Source: Clostridia bacterium (GTDB lineage Bacteria > Bacillota > Clostridia > Oscillospirales > Acutalibacteraceae). Taken from it: 58,149 nt of DNA. A program made the position numbers and the translations under genes. Positions 20,201 through 25,260 of the stretch are shown piece after piece; position 1 is the stretch's first letter; every line of letters begins with the position of its first letter. The stretch covers positions 1 through 58,149 of the forward strand of contig JAKSQM010000009.1 of the NCBI GenBank assembly GCA_024404115.1, written 5' to 3'. Under the pieces are notes generated by a model that was given only the letters and a program-made list of their open reading frames with translations, was not told the DNA's origin and did not search any database.

Positions 20201-21156
20201 CACCTGAAAAGGATGTAACTATCAAGACTGGTTCTGTTGGTGATAAGTACTTCAAAGCAAACTGGGTTGAAGGCTCAGCAGGCGATATGCATAAGTTCTA
20301 CTTCAAGGGCTATGATAATGCTAAGCTTTATGTAACCGAAAAAGTTGAAAATGGCGTTAAGACTCATTATGATTACATTGAGGTTCCTGTTGGAACACCT
20401 GTAATTCTTGATCCTGCAAGCATCGACACAACAGTTGGTTATAAGATTACTGGCTGGGATATCGACCTTAAGGATCCTCAGTATGTAAATAGTTATGAGG
20501 ATGTTATTGTTCACGCAAAATGCAGCTATGGTGATGAAACATACACTGTTGTTGCTAACGGAACAGAACCTTTAACAAAGACCTGCTCTCAGTATGAAAA
20601 GGTAACAGTTACAACTGACTATTCACAGGGTAACAGCTTGTTCAGCTACTGGGTAGAGGCTAAGGTTGGTCCAGATGGCAGCATGCAGCCCGGCGCAATC
20701 GTAAGCTATTACAGAAATTACACATTCTATGCACATGCAGATATTGTTCTTATGGCTGTTTACGGCGCAAGCTCAGGCGATGTAAGAGCTACAACAAGAG
20801 TTACAAAGATTGAGAATTATGATCCTAACTATGACTGGATCACAATCAATACCGAAAGAAGTATTGCTACAGAGTTGACACTTGTTCAGCACGGTGCACT
20901 CTTCACAACAGAGGCATCATCTGGCACAGATAGCGGACTTGTTATTGGCGGCAGCAAGGTTTATAAAGCAGTTGCTAAGACAAAGAATCTTGCTGGTAAC
21001 TGGGCAGTTTCAATCCCGAACCCATACTCATTCGGCACAGGCAAAACTTTCTATATCCGTTCATTCGTTACAGTTGCAGATGAAAACGGTGTTAAGACAA
21101 CTAAATACGGTGAAATCAAGACATATGTAAACAATGAGGATATAACACCCAACTAA
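11275..21156 (+). CDS. Giant secreted PHP-domain protein with about 24 InlB-type B repeats
   Basis: A 3293-residue exported protein. Residues 1-29 form a Sec signal peptide ending MSAYA. Residues 57-305 form a PHP-type metallophosphoesterase domain with all metal-binding motifs: H62 and H64 in THVHT, D93 and H94 in LTDHG, E155 in LGIELNG, H200 and H203 in FTHINHVG, D299 and H301 in EDDAHEY. A mixed beta region follows, then a helical FIVAR-like stretch near 1015-1070. About 24 InlB/Listeria-Bacteroides B repeats (Y-T-I-T-Y-x-x-x-G-G ... GY-x-F-x-GW ... A-x-W) fill 1098-2997, and a C-terminal domain of about 300 residues ends the protein. No LPxTG, dockerin, S-layer or choline-binding anchor is seen. 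An adhesin or surface phosphoesterase role is inferred. It is the first gene of a three-gene unit. Confidence 0.9.
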   Translation: MKRSLKVLSLIFTIVLLIGTISVGMSAYAVSDDVIGDYDFEITNVYKDIDWSNVGVYKGETHVHTVRSDADTEIDDMILEYYRLGFDALALTDHGTINYGWTNDQSRIAIFEYQYFVHGPTDELSEAQYKSVITGTRERSINSGKGMMEIPLGIELNGMSTIKCHINGFYADADHGGIGMAEDWPLNAVVKNYNAGGFTHINHVGEWSEGNDDASVYSASWLTKFASIYENYCPNRGGRGSAAQTAWMSSHKGEAGCIGMELVNTADSRTHNDRRFVYDEILMRLAPKGINVFGFCEDDAHEYSDCDRNAQFFLINKDKDVSINEAKYNASNKTSGENSAYKNDNNDPIDKVQNYYRDAMFYGEFITSSKNAKNSYELGNGFSASGPYPTVSNIQIIDEKNQIAVTFKDATKIRMVADGEVIETVRTSTSSQTVIFDLNRNEAKINSYVRIYLTGAGGITFLQPFLVKKVESTKTTVQFLTPTTDTEVVVKDSTGAIVSDSYKYENFYYVLPAGNYTYTASRRGFETKENVPFTVTEGDSQKIPVELEEKHDVSYAYFYAPETIYLDPSDNQTFAKYIDRENAVNGALHNEAQTAGNIFFYREGATDLELQYDVIEGKLLESNSVKVTSTKASATTLATQVTAGKVTSRVASNEHVLIKWTMKYTYNDIPYEAYTYSYVYSVPSDNNSILAAGGFAKTKKNITTWAHSTMYVAASLYVTGIQKLVTVGSDSNVSYKYAPNTGYTFGGEDTNPIISGTGMRFKSNDSSGGSAEAEVNNTDNAYIYADRSRINNWSEIPYFAVGLDLNAAVEVNDKNNASDAAVRLGFDSSINDVKNNVAAKRSNLLYALEFSSQTNFAEIVDYNISDGANYNTRRSGTQSNSLAGIGTKRLYLSDNDVSYKKLVYPLPAASAQESVIPISAYVIGYKEGRSDHTALEVNVTVVNINKDSLRKQFNDTVKESFQRNWFASDADWDTYQATVVKAAKLLGNPVAEAEELETAVQDLQDIVDNFVLKTGTMVVKHYWAKGGNTGLIYSEAPVVYEYSNDLSANAAAISGYTYANKFECYSEGQMIEEGTTDFDLAFAERPNYEWRFYYTPNEYNVTYDTMGAGAISSYAAKASYGQSYTVSSETPQKTGYTFDGWYLDNTQKTYSAGATFNWNYAGDGEFKAQWTSNKYTVSYDFNGGSSVSIPDDYKTVSFGETYSVISAVPTKAGYAFAGWQLNGGNVYTSGSNVFWDIAANSTFVAQWEVAEFKVTFDKVAADASLSFDEKTVMFDVPYGTLPEATRNGYTVEWYADPSYATGTKVTASTNVAINANHTLYAKWTPIDYTITYNLNGGAVAGNNPTTYNIESGAIALKAPTRAGYKFIGWTSPDFAGMKTSYTIPAGSTGAKTFTANWELSGYTINYDLDGGQNNANNPSSYKVSDTVTLSAPTKKGYRFLGWTGDNGTVPEATVTIAAGSTGEKSYKANWEIETYTITYDYDGATTTPTNPSSYTVNTATFTLNNPTKFGYTFSGWTCNNDALSGKNVTITKGAVTGNLTFKAIWAENGAHTVTYVLNGGSVEGSNPASYKDGQTFSIVNPTRNGYTFAGWVKTIGSASEAATKSAKILATDAEDITFTATWTKVDYTISYNLNGGRIASAQTNPTSYNAESAAITLVAPVKAGYTFNGWTGTGLSSATKVVTIETGSTGNRSYAASWKANEYTITYNLNGGADAGFRKSYTSATTATIGAPVRAGYTFTGWSVAFTNFTWNSGTISSDGKFASKSNSFYSDGIVLRSGNTYNLTGSVSGVKMYAFDKSGALLGTYTTSITPSKDCVVYIVADNQSSADSLRTTKLELAGATPASFALTAETADSFGNAGNMEMTANWSDDTYTITYVYDSTLSWGVDSEGKPLADPNPTTYKYSSSDILLKNPSKTGYTFTGWEYNGVVSPATVIKSGSTGNRTYTAVIARTEYNITYTGIDGATVSGNPATYNVDSSDITLNNPTKTGYVFEGWVGTGVSTASKSVKIAKGSTGDRTLIATWTPVAYAISYNGIEGATVSNPNSYTIETDTFTLNNPTKAGAVFTGWEDETGATLANVTINKGTTGNKSYTAVWSYTDYTITYDLAGGTEATNPTAYKVTSADISLNAPTKAGYTFTGWTGTGLDAKTTSVVIKSGSTGNRNYTANWQAINYTISYDLAGGQVAQNANPTSYNIESATITLVNPVKAGFKFAGWTGTGFKEPTMEVTIPHGSKDNRAYTATWVEDGYTITYTGLEGATLSSENKTFYTVATNDFTLNNPEKRGYTFEGWSGTGISGSGISKTVTVLKGSTGNRSYKANWSLDEYTITYDFAGGSEGGIKNPRSYNVNSAPFSLYAPVKTGYNFVGWESDYYDGTLATVTIDPNETVGDKNFVAVWSTGNYTITLDTDGGTLPSGQASTINYNYDTATFTIKNPTKAGYDFAGWTGTGLTTKTETLIISKGSTGDRAYKAVWISSSQNNITYNLNGGVVEGSKNPESYVTNSGSIILTNPTKEGYKFSKWVVEQESTTGIVELLNSGKSATINTSFGGSAYISASWTPTSYRITYNLNGGTNSSTNPKTYNIESAFTLSNPTRTGYTFKGWTGTDLDESKPTTNVSVANKTGNRTYTAHWGEAEYTITYNYNGGSTAEPNPTSFNVLTPSFTLNNPVKAGYTFTGWTGSNGTTPQKTVTVIAGSSGAKSYTANFAIETYTITYFGVDKDPQTYTVESADITIANPTKAGYEFMGWEHKDAIDPEKDIVVRHGSTGDKEFTAIWKEAEYTITYVLNGGEVSGVNPETYTIESSKITLLNPTKSGYEFLGWDTSDGKTNQLLVEIPKGSTGNKTFTAKWDIAPYKISYQGIPADIVGSLKLPTAYTADASVTIKNPVMPGYTFAGWTGTGLKEATKDLVIPAGSSGNRIYKATWTMDDYTITVDYNGGTATTTVPVTYTVDSADIDLGIPVKEGYTFTGWTGSNSTTPEKDVTIKTGSVGDKYFKANWVEGSAGDMHKFYFKGYDNAKLYVTEKVENGVKTHYDYIEVPVGTPVILDPASIDTTVGYKITGWDIDLKDPQYVNSYEDVIVHAKCSYGDETYTVVANGTEPLTKTCSQYEKVTVTTDYSQGNSLFSYWVEAKVGPDGSMQPGAIVSYYRNYTFYAHADIVLMAVYGASSGDVRATTRVTKIENYDPNYDWITINTERSIATELTLVQHGALFTTEASSGTDSGLVIGGSKVYKAVAKTKNLAGNWAVSIPNPYSFGTGKTFYIRSFVTVADENGVKTTKYGEIKTYVNNEDITPN
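14566..20265 (+). repeat. Block of about 24 B-repeat coding units
   Basis: Within the giant gene, about 24 units of roughly 65-80 codons repeat in tandem, covering residues 1098-2997. Short exact words such as GGCTGGACTGGTAC recur many times, so recombination between units is plausible. Units vary most between the GG and the next aromatic residue. One unit (from about 16496) is interrupted by an inserted segment of roughly 100 codons. Confidence 0.85.
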
Positions 21157-21175
21157 AGGAAGGAGCATATAATAA

Positions 21176-21391
21176 ATGATATATGAAAAACCAGCAATCA
21201 GATTTCAAAAATTTCATACAGATCCCTTCCTCGATCAGAATGTATTAAGTAGTACTCCTACTGATATGGGCGGCGACATTTTTGGCGGCGACGATGATAA
21301 TGACGATTGGGAGTTCGAGCCAACAGCTTATGGCTTCAACGGTACAATCTCATTAGGTCCCGACGGTGTCGGCGGCTGGTTTAACGGCTAA
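21176..21391 (+). CDS. Small acidic YEKP protein of unknown function
   Basis: A 71-residue protein, too short for family assignment by eye. It starts MIYEKPAIRFQKF, then a serine/threonine-rich linker, GGDIFGGDDDNDDWEFEP, and a glycine-rich C-terminus ending GVGGWFNG. It has no signal peptide, no membrane segment and no cysteine. The YEKP start resembles leader motifs of some ribosomally made peptides (YxxP in lasso-type leaders), but no maturation enzyme or recognition domain is nearby. The strong GGAAGGAG (21158-21165) 10 nt before the ATG, the 19-bp gap from the giant gene, and typical codon use support translation. A Ca-binding, chaperone-like or precursor-peptide role is only a guess. 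Confidence 0.7.
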   Translation: MIYEKPAIRFQKFHTDPFLDQNVLSSTPTDMGGDIFGGDDDNDDWEFEPTAYGFNGTISLGPDGVGGWFNG

Positions 21392-21402
21392 TTAATAATG
21401 AA

Positions 21403-21430
21403 GACGGCAGTCTGTTTTCAGGCTGCCGTC
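21403..21430 (+). other. Intercistronic hairpin without U-run
   Basis: GACGGCAG (21403-21410) pairs with CTGCCGTC (21423-21430), but no T-run follows. It may attenuate transcription or stabilise mRNA between the 71-residue gene and the CPBP gene. This would let the first two genes be expressed more strongly than the third. Confidence 0.6.
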
Positions 21431-21459
21431 GTTCAGTAACAAAAAGGAAGGTATTTAAT

Positions 21460-22422
21460 TTGGAAGAACAGTTACGCACCGAAACAAGAAATATGGTCGA
21501 TATTTTTATTGGTCTTATGCTTGTGCGTGTTTATGAATACTTCTTTTACAAAAATCATATGATTCCTACGCTGTCTTTCATTTCTTATGGCGTAGGTCTT
21601 CTGTTTATTTTTTTATTTAACCGCAAGCATTGTTGGTCGCTGAGCGATTACGGCATCCGTGGCTCAATGAACAGCACCTTTTACGAAGTAATTACTCCTG
21701 CGCTTATATGGATTGGCTCTGCGGCGTTAATTATCGTTCCAGAATTCATTTATTGCCGTGCAACAGGCGCAGAAAAACCGTATTTTGATTTTGTGTGCTT
21801 TAATCAGCAGGTTAATTACATCCTTTCAAAAGCGGATGCAACCATACTTATTTCGTGGACGCTTATTGGCGCAATAGTGTGCCTTTTGCGTGCTTTGTTC
21901 CTTGAGTTCTATTTCAGAGGTCTGTGCTTCGGCGTATTAAGAAAGAAAACAAACTTCTATGCCTGCAACATATTAACTTCATTGTTTTATGCGCTGTGGT
22001 TTATGATTGTTCCTGTGAGAGCGTTCATCTTTTCTTCAGCGGAATATAAACCGAAAGTTATCGGCTTGATGGCAATTTTCTTTGTTGCGCAGTTCCTGTT
22101 TGCTTACAGGCAGGGATATGTAAGGCTTGTTTGCAACACAATCTGGCCCTGCGTGATTTCAACATTTGCATATAATTTCTTCACTTTCAATTTCATCCTT
22201 AACGGTATTGGTGGCGAGAAATTTAGTAGATTTGCAGATTATATCCGCTGGGCGGTTATCAACCTTATTGCACTTCTTTTTACCTTCCTCTATTGTAAGA
22301 TGATGAAAAAGAAGTTCCCGCCACCAAAGCCAACACCTGAAGAGGAACAGCTTCTCAGAGAGATGTATGACGATTCCTTCGGCGAGGAATATGAAATTAC
22401 CGCAGAACAGAATAAAGATTAA
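21460..22422 (+). CDS. CPBP-family membrane protein with degenerate protease motifs
   Basis: A 320-residue protein with about eight membrane segments and an acidic, proline-containing cytoplasmic tail. The region around residues 140-255 resembles the CPBP (CaaX protease and bacteriocin-processing) intramembrane protease fold. The motifs are damaged. Motif 1, normally EExxxR, reads L148-E149-FYF-R153. Motif 2, normally FxxxH, reads F176-YAL-W180. The third motif lacks its histidine (TFAYN). It is therefore probably inactive as a protease and may act as a binding or immunity-type protein. The start is TTG at 21460, set by AAAGGAAGG 8 nt upstream. It follows the 71-residue gene and closes the operon. 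Confidence 0.7.
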   Translation: MEEQLRTETRNMVDIFIGLMLVRVYEYFFYKNHMIPTLSFISYGVGLLFIFLFNRKHCWSLSDYGIRGSMNSTFYEVITPALIWIGSAALIIVPEFIYCRATGAEKPYFDFVCFNQQVNYILSKADATILISWTLIGAIVCLLRALFLEFYFRGLCFGVLRKKTNFYACNILTSLFYALWFMIVPVRAFIFSSAEYKPKVIGLMAIFFVAQFLFAYRQGYVRLVCNTIWPCVISTFAYNFFTFNFILNGIGGEKFSRFADYIRWAVINLIALLFTFLYCKMMKKKFPPPKPTPEEEQLLREMYDDSFGEEYEITAEQNKD

Positions 22423-22470
22423 AAAATAGGCTGTGCTGTAAGTGCAGACCGAAAAACAGAATAAAAATAA

Positions 22471-22530
22471 AAGGGATTTAAGGTTAACCGAAACTCAGGT
22501 TCAAATCTTAAATCCCTTGTTTTATTATAA
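22471..22530. terminator. Bidirectional terminator between CPBP gene and copper ATPase
   Basis: AAGGGATTTAAG (22471-22482) pairs with CTTAAATCCCTT (22507-22518). T-rich tracts lie on both sides, so it can end both convergent transcripts. A second, outer inverted repeat (GTGCAGACCGAAAA near 22442 with TTTTCGGTCTGCGC near 22551) encloses it. Confidence 0.85.
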
Positions 22531-22595
22531 ATCAATAAATAAAATCTGCTTTTCGGTCTGCGCTAAAGGCGACAGCCCCTTTTTTGCTTTATTCA

Positions 22596-22799
22596 TTATT
22601 CAACTACTTCATATCCTGCGTCTGTAACAGCCTTTTTAAGCACATCATAGTCAACATCATTAAGAAGCTCAACTGTTGCTGTTTTTGCTTCAAGGTCAAC
22701 CTCAACCGCCTTTACTCCGTCAACGCCCTCAAGTGCTTTCTGCACGTGAGCCTTGCAGTGCTGGCACATCATGCCCTCAACCTTTAAAACTTTTACCAT
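22596..22799 (-). CDS. Possible standalone CopZ copper chaperone from an internal start
   Basis: Inside copA, in the same frame, AAAGGAG (22808-22814, minus strand) lies 8 nt before an ATG at 22799. Starting there gives a 67-residue protein, MVKVLKVEGMMCQHCKAH and onward, that is a complete HMA fold with the size and MxCxxC site of CopZ. Either copA and copZ were once separate and lost the stop between them, or both the fusion and the free chaperone are made from one gene. The free product is inference. Confidence 0.5.
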   Translation of the reverse strand: MVKVLKVEGMMCQHCKAHVQKALEGVDGVKAVEVDLEAKTATVELLNDVDYDVLKKAVTDAGYEVVE

Positions 22800-25118
22800 A
22801 TCAATCTCTCCTTTTTCAACAATCTCTGTTTTTTCGTTTGTTTCAATATTGTCTGCCTTGAATTTTCTGAGCCTTAATGCGTTCAGCACCACACAAAGCG
22901 AGCTTAAACTCATCGCCAATGACCCAATCATGGGGCTTAAAAGAATTCCAAAAACAGGGTAAAACACACCTGCCGCCAGCGGAATCCCAAGCGCATTATA
23001 AAAGAATGCCCAGAAAAGATTCATCTTAATATTTTTCATAACCGAGCGGCTGAGCTTGATTGCCGTAACCGCATCGCCGAGGGAGCTTTTCATAAGCACC
23101 ACATCAGCCGATTCAATGGCAATGTCCGTGCCTTTGCCGATTGCAATGCCCACATCCGCTCTTGTTAGGGCAGGTGCATCGTTTATGCCGTCGCCAATCA
23201 TAGCCGTCTTTTTGCCCTGTTCCTGCAATTTGCGGATTTCCCGCTCCTTGTCCGCTGGCATCACATCAGAAATAACATTCTGTATGCCCGCTTCTTTGCC
23301 AATCGCCTGTGCAGAAAGAGAGTTGTCGCCTGTGAGAAGCACCGTGTCAATGCCCATTTTACTAAAATCAGAAACCGCCTTAATGCTCGTTTCCTTAATG
23401 GTGTCCGCAACGGCAATTATGCCAAGAAGCTCGTTGCCCTTTGCAAAAATCAGCGGAGTTTTACCGCTTGATGCAAGGTTTTTCACCACATCAGCTTTGT
23501 CAAAATAAATGCCGTTTTCTTCAATATATTTTTCGTTGCCGCCAAGAATAACACAGCCGTCAACCGTGCCTTTTACACCTCGACCGCTGACCGATTCAAA
23601 ATCATCCACCGCCAAAAGCTTTAAATTACGCTCTTTCGCCTTGCTGATAACAGCTTTCCCAAGCGGATGCTCGCTTTTGCTTTCAAGTGAGCCTGCAAGG
23701 GTGAGCAGCTTATTTTCGCTTACCTTAAATGGAATAATATCCGTAACGGACGGCTCACCGTTTGTTACCGTACCTGTTTTGTCAAGCACAACAGTGTTGA
23801 TTGAATGAAGCGTTTCAAGGCTGGTGGCAGATTTCACAAGAATCCCTAACTCCGCCGCCTTGCCAGTGCCTGCCATAATGGCAACAGGCGTTGCAAGTCC
23901 CAGTGCGCAGGGGCAGGAAATCACAAGCACCGAAACAGCGCAGTTGAGTGCAAATTCAAAGCCCTTCCCTGCAACGAGCCAAGCAATCAGCGTAATCACC
24001 GCTATGCCCATAACCACAGGCACAAAAACACCGCTGATTTTGTCCGCAAGCCGTGCAATTGGAGCCTTTGAGCTGCCAGCCTCGTCAACCATTCTGATTA
24101 TCTGCGAAAGGGTGGTGTCGTCGCCCACCTTGCTTGCCTTGAATGTAAAGCTTCCGCTTTTGTTGATTGTGGCAGAAATCACCGTGTCGCCCTGCTTCTT
24201 GCTCACAGGGATGCTCTCGCCAGTAATTGCGCTCTGGTCAACATATCCGCTGCCCGAAATCACTTCGCCGTCAACAGGCACGCTCTCACCGGGGCGGATA
24301 ATCACCACATCACCAACTGCAATTTCTTCTGTTGCAACAGAAATTTCCTTGCCGTTTCTTAGAATGTTTGCCCTTTTTGGCGCAAGTGCCACAAGCTTTT
24401 CCAGCGTTTCAGAGGTCTTTGCCTTTGAGCGTGTTTCAAGGAATTTGCCCACCGAAACAAGTGTCAGAATCATTGCGCCCGATTCAAAATACAGCGAATG
24501 TGCGTATCTGTGAAGCAGGTGCATATCGCCCGTTTTCACCGCCTGCATCATTCTGTATATGGCAAAAATCCCGTAAAGCACCGATGCCGAAGAGCCAAGT
24601 GCCACAAGCGAATCCATATTCGGCACACGCTTTGTCAACGCCTTGAATCCCGAAATAAAGAATTTTTTATTTAAAATCAGCACGGGAATTGTAATTAAAA
24701 ACTGCGTGAATGCTGAAATCAGCGCATTTTCTTCGCCTTTGAAAAAAGAGGGGAGGGGAAGTCCCAACATCCCGCCCATAGCAATATACATCAGCGGAAT
24801 AAGAAGCGTGATTGAAAAAATCAATCGCCATTTCATATTTTCGCTGTTTTTTTCTTCTGTTTGTCGGTGGCTGTCCCACTGCATTTTGGATTTTGAATCC
24901 TTCACCGCTTCATCCTCTGCGTGGTAGCCGATTGCGTTTACACTCTCTTTGATTTGCTCCGCTGTCAGCTTCGTTTCATCAAAAACAACCACCATTCTGC
25001 CCGTCAGCAGGTTTACATCAACACTTTCTGTGCCCTCAAGCCTTGCCACTGTCTTTGTAACATTCGCCTGGCAGGCGGCGCAGGTCATACCGCTTACTGT
25101 GAATTTTTTATTTGTCAT
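22596..25118 (-). CDS. copA: Copper-translocating P-type ATPase with fused C-terminal CopZ-like domain
   Basis: An 840-residue Cu(I) exporter that pumps copper out of the cytoplasm with ATP. An N-terminal HMA domain has C13 and C16 in GMTCAAC. Membrane segments surround the CPC site (402-404). Other motifs are TGES (299-302), phosphorylated D446 in DKTGT, SEHPLGKA (HP at 484-485) and GDGINDAPA (642-650). After the last membrane helix and a linker, residues 774-840 form a complete second HMA domain with GMMCQHC, which is unusual. Most CopA proteins have HMA domains only at the N-terminus and use a separate CopZ chaperone. GGGGTGA precedes the ATG. A consensus promoter lies upstream. No CsoR or CopY regulator gene is adjacent. 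Confidence 0.95.
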   Translation of the reverse strand: MTNKKFTVSGMTCAACQANVTKTVARLEGTESVDVNLLTGRMVVVFDETKLTAEQIKESVNAIGYHAEDEAVKDSKSKMQWDSHRQTEEKNSENMKWRLIFSITLLIPLMYIAMGGMLGLPLPSFFKGEENALISAFTQFLITIPVLILNKKFFISGFKALTKRVPNMDSLVALGSSASVLYGIFAIYRMMQAVKTGDMHLLHRYAHSLYFESGAMILTLVSVGKFLETRSKAKTSETLEKLVALAPKRANILRNGKEISVATEEIAVGDVVIIRPGESVPVDGEVISGSGYVDQSAITGESIPVSKKQGDTVISATINKSGSFTFKASKVGDDTTLSQIIRMVDEAGSSKAPIARLADKISGVFVPVVMGIAVITLIAWLVAGKGFEFALNCAVSVLVISCPCALGLATPVAIMAGTGKAAELGILVKSATSLETLHSINTVVLDKTGTVTNGEPSVTDIIPFKVSENKLLTLAGSLESKSEHPLGKAVISKAKERNLKLLAVDDFESVSGRGVKGTVDGCVILGGNEKYIEENGIYFDKADVVKNLASSGKTPLIFAKGNELLGIIAVADTIKETSIKAVSDFSKMGIDTVLLTGDNSLSAQAIGKEAGIQNVISDVMPADKEREIRKLQEQGKKTAMIGDGINDAPALTRADVGIAIGKGTDIAIESADVVLMKSSLGDAVTAIKLSRSVMKNIKMNLFWAFFYNALGIPLAAGVFYPVFGILLSPMIGSLAMSLSSLCVVLNALRLRKFKADNIETNEKTEIVEKGEIDMVKVLKVEGMMCQHCKAHVQKALEGVDGVKAVEVDLEAKTATVELLNDVDYDVLKKAVTDAGYEVVE

Positions 25119-25149
25119 ATTTCACCCCATTAGATATTTTTTTAACAAT

Positions 25150-25178
25150 ATTTTAACTTTTATTTTTGCCTGTGTCAA
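25150..25178 (-). promoter_or_regulatory. Sigma-A-type promoter of copA
   Basis: On the minus strand, TTGACA (25173-25178) and TAAAAT (25150-25155) are separated by 17 bp. No clear CopY- or CsoR-type operator is visible. Confidence 0.7.
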
Positions 25179-25197
25179 TGAATTTTTTCTATATATT

Positions 25198-25227
25198 GTA
25201 ATATTCCCCGACGAAACCACATATATT
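25198..25227 (+). promoter_or_regulatory. Possible sigma-E-type sporulation promoter
   Basis: GTAATATT (25198-25205) and CATATATT (25220-25227) are 14 bp apart. This is close to the Bacillus sigma-E pattern of KMATATT, a 14-15 bp spacer, and CATACAMT. It lies about 34 bp before the start of a spore-type gene. Confidence 0.45.
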
Positions 25228-25260
25228 TGTGTAAAGATAATAAGTGAAAAAGGTGATATT

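Noticed and set aside
23824-24513. A 229-codon plus-strand frame inside copA
   Set aside because: It is antisense to the best-conserved part of the ATPase, has serine/proline/threonine-rich composition typical of shadow frames, and has no ribosome-binding site.
24949-25260. N-terminal extension of the DUF3794-LysM protein
   Set aside because: The extension overlaps copA antisense and crosses both promoters. AAGGTGAT and the ATG at 25261 give the correct domain start.
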